Shown here: positions 59,737 through 64,000 of the stretch, in pieces
How the letters are laid out: every line of letters starts with the position of its first letter
Position numbering within the stretch: position 1 is the first letter of the stretch
Source of the DNA: an uncultured Bacteroidales bacterium
GTDB lineage: Bacteria; Bacteroidota; Bacteroidia; Bacteroidales; Paludibacteraceae
DNA length: 64,000 nucleotides
Assembly (NCBI GenBank): GCA_946186915.1
Contig: CAMHOY010000008.1
Coordinates: forward strand, 1 to 64,000
Direction of reading: 5' to 3'
Notes under the pieces: generated by a model
What the model was told of the DNA's origin: nothing
The model's input: only the letters and a program-made list of their open reading frames with translations
Database searches by the model: none
Made by a program: the position numbers and the translations under genes

Positions 59737-61545
59737 AAGGCGCAGTGGTATGATAGAATGATAGAATGGCGGGAACGTCATTTGAGCGAGAAGCACTTGG
59801 TGCTCCTTCTCTCTTTCTTCGTAGGCGCTCTTTCCGCCGCTGCCGCCGCACTACTCAAATCGTTCATCCATCTCATCGAGTGGTTGGTAGAAGGGCAACT
59901 GATTGCGGACGGCCGCACCTGGTGGTACCTTATCACTCCAATCATTGGTATCACACTCTCTGCGTTGTTTGTCAAGTATGTCGTGCGGGATGATATCTCC
60001 CATGGTATAACAAAGATTCTCTATGCTATTTCGCAACGCAAGTCGATCATCAAGGCGCATAACATGTGGTCGTCCATTGTCGGATCGGGTCTCACGATCG
60101 GTTTCGGTGGTTCTGTCGGTGCGGAGGCACCTATCGTACTTACCGGTGCCGCTATCGGTTCCAATCTGGCAAAGGCTTTCCGTCTTGACCAGAAGACGAT
60201 GATGCTCATGATCGGTTGCGGAGCCGCCGGTGCCATCGGAGGAATCTTCAAAGCGCCGATAGCGGGACTCGTCTTCACGCTTGAAGTGCTGATGATGGAT
60301 CTGACCATGACATCTGTGGCGCCATTGCTCATCTCTTCCGTCACGGCGACCGCCCTCTCATATATCCTTACAGGTACGGACCCGATGTTCCCCTTGGATA
60401 ACATCGAAGAATTCGCGATAGCCCGTATTCCGTGGTATCTGATCTTAGGAGTGGTCTGCGGTTTGGCAAGCCTCTATTTTACACGGGGTATGAACACACT
60501 TGAGCAATGGATGAAGCACAAGGTGCGTTCGACAGGTCTGAAGATTCTTGTCGGAGGGTTGACGCTGAGTTTGCTCATCTTCCTCTTCCCGCCGCTGTAT
60601 GGCGAGGGATACGATGTGATCCGCCAACTCATCAACGGCGATAACCTGAGTGCGTTGCATAACAGTCCGTTTGAGAAATATCTGCTGCCAACGGAGTTTT
60701 ACGCCGGTCTCTCGACGCTGAACACGCAACTGTTGCTGCTGATTTATTTTATTGCTATCATTTTGCTGAAGATTGTCGCGTCGGTAGCCACCAACGGCGG
60801 CGGTGGAGTCGGAGGTATCTTCGCGCCCTCGCTCTTCATGGGTGCGATTGTCGGATTTGTCACCGCGCGTATCATGAATATAGCCGGTCTAATGGTGCCC
60901 GAAACGAGTTTTGCATTGGTGGGCATGGCAGGACTGATGTCCGGCGTCATGCATGCGCCGCTGACGGGTATCTTCCTTATCGCCGAACTCACCGGCGGCT
61001 ATCACCTGTTCATGCCGCTGATGATTGTGAGTGTTATCTCATATCTGACAATCATGCTCTTTGAACCGCACTCATTGTACGCGATGCGTCTGGCGCAGAA
61101 AGGAGAGCTGCTCACGCATAACAAAGACCGTAATGTGCTCACATTGTTGAAGATGGACAGTGTGTTGGAGACGGATTTTGTGACGATATTCCCGGAGATG
61201 ACATTGGGGCAATTGGTGCAAGTCATCTCAGCCAGCAAGCGAAATATCTTCCCTGTCATTGACAACGAAGGCCACCTGCGTGGCATCTTGTTGCTCGATG
61301 AGGTACGAAATATCATGTTCCAGCCGCGGCTATACAAGCGTTTCACGGTGGAGCAACTCATGACCTCTCCGCCCGCAGTACTGCGGTATGATCTGCCGAT
61401 GGAGAAAGTGATGGAGACATTTGAAGATACCGGCGCATGGAACTTACCGGTAGTGGACGGAGAACGCCGTTATTTAGGCTTTGTGTCCAAATCGAAGATT
61501 TTCAATTCATACCGCCACGTCCTCGTGCATTTCAGCGAGGAGTGA
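59734..61545 (+). CDS. ClC-family chloride channel/transporter with CBS pair
   Basis: This 603-aa protein has about 11 membrane helices. Anion-path motifs are GGSVGAEAPIV (with the gating Glu), NGGGGVGGIFAPSLFMG and MAGLMSGVMHAPLTGIFLI. Two CBS domains lie in the last 130 residues (VLETDFVTIFPEM, VEQLMTSPPAVLRYD). It moves chloride or a similar anion, possibly against protons. TTG 59734 gives the full first strand seen in relatives (WYDRMIEWRERH); ATG 59758 is the alternative. Its end overlaps the convergent xseB by 39 bp. Confidence 0.92.
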   Translation: MKAQWYDRMIEWRERHLSEKHLVLLLSFFVGALSAAAAALLKSFIHLIEWLVEGQLIADGRTWWYLITPIIGITLSALFVKYVVRDDISHGITKILYAISQRKSIIKAHNMWSSIVGSGLTIGFGGSVGAEAPIVLTGAAIGSNLAKAFRLDQKTMMLMIGCGAAGAIGGIFKAPIAGLVFTLEVLMMDLTMTSVAPLLISSVTATALSYILTGTDPMFPLDNIEEFAIARIPWYLILGVVCGLASLYFTRGMNTLEQWMKHKVRSTGLKILVGGLTLSLLIFLFPPLYGEGYDVIRQLINGDNLSALHNSPFEKYLLPTEFYAGLSTLNTQLLLLIYFIAIILLKIVASVATNGGGGVGGIFAPSLFMGAIVGFVTARIMNIAGLMVPETSFALVGMAGLMSGVMHAPLTGIFLIAELTGGYHLFMPLMIVSVISYLTIMLFEPHSLYAMRLAQKGELLTHNKDRNVLTLLKMDSVLETDFVTIFPEMTLGQLVQVISASKRNIFPVIDNEGHLRGILLLDEVRNIMFQPRLYKRFTVEQLMTSPPAVLRYDLPMEKVMETFEDTGAWNLPVVDGERRYLGFVSKSKIFNSYRHVLVHFSEE

Positions 61546-61692
61546 TTTGCAGTACTGTAACAGTTCCGCTGCTTCTTTGGCGGAGCGTTTATACTCGTCC
61601 ATACTCAAGGCTTCTGCCTGCTCCAAGCGTGCGATGACAGACTCTGCGCGCTGCATGGCTTCGTCGTATGTGAGTTTATTTTCCTTTTCCAT
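61507..61692 (-). CDS. xseB: Exodeoxyribonuclease VII small subunit
   Basis: This 61-aa helical protein has the XseB pattern LTYDEAMQRAESVIARLEQ then LSMDEYKRSAKEAAELLQYC. It binds XseA in the enzyme that degrades single-stranded DNA. XseA is not nearby. It overlaps the end of the sugar-transferase gene by 17 nt and is in the same direction, so translation is likely coupled. Confidence 0.88.
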   Translation of the reverse strand: MEKENKLTYDEAMQRAESVIARLEQAEALSMDEYKRSAKEAAELLQYCKSLLAEMHEDVAV

Positions 61693-62944
61693 GAATAATA
61701 ACTCCTGCGGTGTAGAATAATATTTTCATATCAAGCAACAGCGACATATTCTCTACATAGACCACGTCTGCATTCAGTCGCTCGATCATCTTCTCCATCG
61801 TATCGGTGTATCCCACGCGGATAGGTCCCCAACTGGTCAATCCGGGCCGCACCTTATAGATAAGGCAGTAATATGGTGCCTCTTCCATGATTTTCTCAAT
61901 GAAATACGGTCTCTCCGGCCGCGGACCCACTATCGACATGTCGCCGCGCAGGATGTTCCATAGCTGCGGCAGTTCGTCCAAGCGGTATTTGCGCAGCCAT
62001 TTGCCTACTTTCGTGATACGAGGGTCGTTATCGAGCGTCAGATGCGGAATGCCGTTCTCCGCATGGTTTACCATGGTGCGGAACTTGAAGATGTGGAACG
62101 GGATGCCATATAAACCAATGCGTTGTTGCGAGTAGAAAACCGGTCCTTCAGACGACAGTTTCACTTGTAGTGCAATCATTGCATATAACGGGGATAGCAG
62201 CACCATGCCCGTTGCGGAGACAACGATATCGAAGGCACGCTTGATACATAGTTCCGAATCGGTCATCGTCTGCTCGGTGATGCGTATGAGGGAAGGGCGG
62301 TCCAGGTGACCGATACGCGCCGCGCCGGTAAGCATGTCATATACACGCGGCACCATACTGATCTCGCAGGAAAGCGGGTATAGTTGCGCGATGAGTTGGT
62401 ATAACTGGCTGTCGGTGTATCCATCCGGCAAATCGATGATTACTTCGTCCTGTTCTCCCGGTATCAATTTTCTTGCCTCTTCCATGGAGTGCACAGTCTT
62501 GGTGCGCAGAATTCCGCGGCGACGGGAAAGGAGAGTGATCGTCAGACGCGGGATATAACTGAGCACGAACTGCATGCTGAACAGCACAGCCAACGACACG
62601 AGGTACCGCGAGTAATACTCTGTCGGGTCATCGATGATGATGATGAAAAAGAAGATGATGGAGATGATGATTGCCGATCCGAAAGTACGCATAAACTCGC
62701 GCCAAAGCGGTTTTTGGAATGGACGGAGATAATAACCGGAGAGGTAGTAAATCACCAGGCAAATCACGGGATACACCATCATCGGCACCCAAAAGTTGAA
62801 TGCAGGAATCAACACGTCATCCAATAAGGCGGCACGTCCGTCATATACCATCCATCGGAAGGCTAAGAAGCATATCCAAACCAGTTCGCTACTGATGAGA
62901 TCTGCTATAAGATACCATAATTGTTGTTTGCGTCGTAAATTCAT
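61676..62944 (-). CDS. Polyprenyl-phosphate sugar-1-phosphate transferase (WcaJ/EPS family)
   Basis: This 422-aa protein has four N-terminal helices (about 10-30, 45-62, 80-100, 105-125) and a soluble middle with no Rossmann motif left. The C-terminal catalytic domain has a fifth helix and KRAFDIVVSATGMVLLSPL, IFKFRTMVNHAENG, RKYRLDELPQLWNILRGDMS, VGPRPERPYF and YKVRPGLTSWG. It starts capsule, EPS or O-antigen units by moving sugar-1-phosphate to undecaprenyl phosphate. No other glycan genes are in view. ATG 62944 is chosen because the next gene's stop is at 62955. Confidence 0.9.
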   Translation of the reverse strand: MNLRRKQQLWYLIADLISSELVWICFLAFRWMVYDGRAALLDDVLIPAFNFWVPMMVYPVICLVIYYLSGYYLRPFQKPLWREFMRTFGSAIIISIIFFFIIIIDDPTEYYSRYLVSLAVLFSMQFVLSYIPRLTITLLSRRRGILRTKTVHSMEEARKLIPGEQDEVIIDLPDGYTDSQLYQLIAQLYPLSCEISMVPRVYDMLTGAARIGHLDRPSLIRITEQTMTDSELCIKRAFDIVVSATGMVLLSPLYAMIALQVKLSSEGPVFYSQQRIGLYGIPFHIFKFRTMVNHAENGIPHLTLDNDPRITKVGKWLRKYRLDELPQLWNILRGDMSIVGPRPERPYFIEKIMEEAPYYCLIYKVRPGLTSWGPIRVGYTDTMEKMIERLNADVVYVENMSLLLDMKILFYTAGVIIHGKGK

Positions 62945-62954
62945 TCTTTCGTCT

Positions 62955-63548
62955 TTATCCCCGAATAATGCGGAAAGTACCATCCGTATTCACCTTGATA
63001 ATGCTGCTTGGTTCGCAAGGCACATCATCTTCTCTCCGAAACCGGCAGACATAGTCTGCGCGGTCTAATACCGCTTGTTCTATCTCCTTGTAGAACCGTG
63101 CGGTGGGATGTCCGCTGATGTTCGCCGAAGTCGATACTAACGGATGCTTCAACTGTTCACAGAGTGCTCTGCTGAACGGTTCGTGCGTAATGCGAATACC
63201 AATCGATCCATCCTCTGCAATCAGGTTCGCAGCTATATTCCGCGCGCCCGGATAAATGATAGTGAGGGGGCGGAGAGCCTCCGCACGCGAGCCTTCTGCC
63301 ACTTCTAATAACTGCCATGCCGTTTCCGGCACATCTGTCACGTAGTAGTTTAGTTTCGCAGGACTATCTAATAACACGAGCATAGACTTACTATCCTCGC
63401 GTTCCTTGAGCGCATAAAGCCGTTTAACGGCTTCGGCATTCGTTGCATCGCATCCAAGACCCCATACCGTGTCCGTAGGATAAACGATGATACCCCCCTC
63501 TCGTAATACCCGCAATGCCGCTTGTATGTCCTCTTTGTCGTACCGCAT
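62955..63548 (-). CDS. Threonylcarbamoyl-AMP synthase (TsaC/Sua5/YrdC family)
   Basis: This 197-aa enzyme makes the threonylcarbamoyl-adenylate used to modify A37 of tRNAs reading ANN codons. GGIIVYPTDTVWGLGCDATN is the family start, then LKEREDSKSMLVLL, RPLTIIYPGA, GSIGIRI and LVSTSANISGHP. It is the short YrdC form without the Sua5 C-terminal domain. Start ATG 63548 follows from the promoter at 63567-63598; the longer frame to 63638 begins upstream of it. The sugar transferase gene follows in the same transcript. Confidence 0.93.
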   Translation of the reverse strand: MRYDKEDIQAALRVLREGGIIVYPTDTVWGLGCDATNAEAVKRLYALKEREDSKSMLVLLDSPAKLNYYVTDVPETAWQLLEVAEGSRAEALRPLTIIYPGARNIAANLIAEDGSIGIRITHEPFSRALCEQLKHPLVSTSANISGHPTARFYKEIEQAVLDRADYVCRFRREDDVPCEPSSIIKVNTDGTFRIIRG

Positions 63549-63566
63549 TATCTGTAAATTGGAGTG

Positions 63567-63598
63567 CAAAGGTACTATAAAATATTGAAATTGGCAAA
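63567..63598 (-). promoter_or_regulatory. Promoter for the tsaC-like/sugar-transferase/xseB genes
   Basis: Minus-strand TACCTTTG at 63574-63567 and TTTGCC at 63598-63593; TTGC to -7 spacing 19 bp. Confidence 0.8.
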
Positions 63599-63645
63599 TA
63601 AAGAGGACAATTTTAAGAATTTTTCTTAAAAAAAACATTACTCAC

Positions 63646-63676
63646 TTGCACAATTGCAAAAAATGTAGTACTTTTG
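63646..63676 (+). promoter_or_regulatory. Promoter for pckA
   Basis: -33 TTGCACAATTGCA from 63646; TACTTTTG at 63669-63676; spacing 19 bp; leader about 70 nt. Confidence 0.85.
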
Positions 63677-63752
63677 TACCCGATTTAGTATGTGCGGAAG
63701 GCACGCTAAGCCGTTTAACAGTCAGAAAATAACAATTAAATATTTAGCAAAA

Positions 63753-64000
63753 ATGAAAGAATTAGATCTTACCAAGTATGGTATCAAGGGCGCAACTGTT
63801 ATCGCCCACAATCCGTCGTACGAGTATCTGTTCGCCGAGGAGACCAAGCCGGAATTGACAGGCTATGCCAAGGGTCAGAACACTGAGCTCAACGCGGTCA
63901 ATGTGATGACGGGTATTTATACCGGTCGTTCTCCTAAAGACAAATATATCGTGATGGACGAGAACTCGAAGGACACTGTATGGTGGACCACCGAGGGTTA
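63753..64000 (+). CDS. pckA: Phosphoenolpyruvate carboxykinase (ATP), 5' part
   Basis: The first 82 residues are visible: [55 protein letters not shown], cut by the window edge. [11 protein letters not shown] is the substrate-binding start of the ATP-type enzyme. It interconverts oxaloacetate and PEP; in gut Bacteroidales it usually runs toward oxaloacetate, fixing CO2 on the succinate path (known physiology, not shown here). Confidence 0.93.
   Translation, partial: MKELDLTKYGIKGATVIAHNPSYEYLFAEETKPELTGYAKGQNTELNAVNVMTGIYTGRSPKDKYIVMDENSKDTVWWTTEG

Noticed and set aside
61507..61545. 39-bp convergent overlap of the ClC gene and xseB as a sign of misannotation
   Set aside because: Both proteins match family length and end at their usual residues, so the overlap seems real and ordinary.
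63549..63638. 30-residue N-terminal extension of the TsaC-like protein
   Set aside because: The minus-strand promoter at 63567-63598 lies in this stretch and family homology begins at MRYDKED.

Overview
The window reads as a chromosome segment of a member of the Bacteroidales (phylum Bacteroidota); the family cannot be fixed from the sequence alone. The evidence is of several kinds. Promoters have the Bacteroidota form, a -7 box TAnnTTTG with a TTG-type -33 box almost always 19 bp upstream, and purine-rich ribosome-binding sites are missing. The gene set includes fused SecDF, PorX, C-terminal type IX secretion tails, flotillin-like FloA with a short NfeD, DUF4270, DUF4294 and DUF4251-like exported proteins, a TonB-dependent receptor and ATP-type PEP carboxykinase. 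No rRNA, CRISPR array, prophage, transposase or integrase was seen. Most of the window is housekeeping chromosome with a few accessory patches.

Layout: 1-2431 holds the tail of an unknown gene, an acyltransferase and the cysteine desulfurase sufS. 2522-6092 is a first module: a membrane-anchored TPR-HTH regulator, an exported protein and a beta-barrel. 6101-8501 holds two exported nuclease-family genes, each behind a copy of the same ~65 bp promoter cassette. 8485-13486 (minus) has a TonB receptor, nadA, corA and rsmA. 13631-23346 (plus) has a GtrA-like protein, a sugar-isomerase-like protein, fructose-bisphosphate aldolase, a CoA-transferase, secDF, clpP and clpX. 23361-28349 has DUF4270 and glycogen-synthase-like genes, panC, pdxB and DUF4294. 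28381-32418 (minus) has proS with tRNA-Pro just upstream, and topA. 32503-40086 (plus) has nfeD, floA, a nitrilase-family amidase, recJ, tdk, priA and a uridine-kinase-like gene.

40127-46448 is a second, larger copy of the regulator/exported-protein/beta-barrel module, here with clear type IX secretion tails. 46449-48231 is an accessory stretch with a 116-aa orphan, dense palindromes, a multi-hairpin element and a DUF4251-like lipoprotein. 48341-51548 has a CNNM/CorB-type protein, smpB and gpmI. 51599-52298 holds two tiny lipoprotein genes. 52285-56632 is an overlapping PASTA / pseudouridine synthase / porX / EEP-phosphatase operon. The rest holds a rhomboid protease, HU, adk, obgE, a ClC channel, xseB, a polyprenyl-phosphate sugar transferase, the threonylcarbamoyl-AMP synthase gene and the 5' end of pckA.

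Three things stand out. The TPR-TM-HTH regulator module occurs twice, in a genome segment that also encodes the secretion regulator PorX. A 34-bp palindromic repeat lies in frame inside five protein-coding genes and recurs between genes. Short word-repeat tracts lie between many genes and also, in frame, inside several. Start codons were moved downstream of longest-ORF starts wherever a promoter lies inside the longer reading frame.
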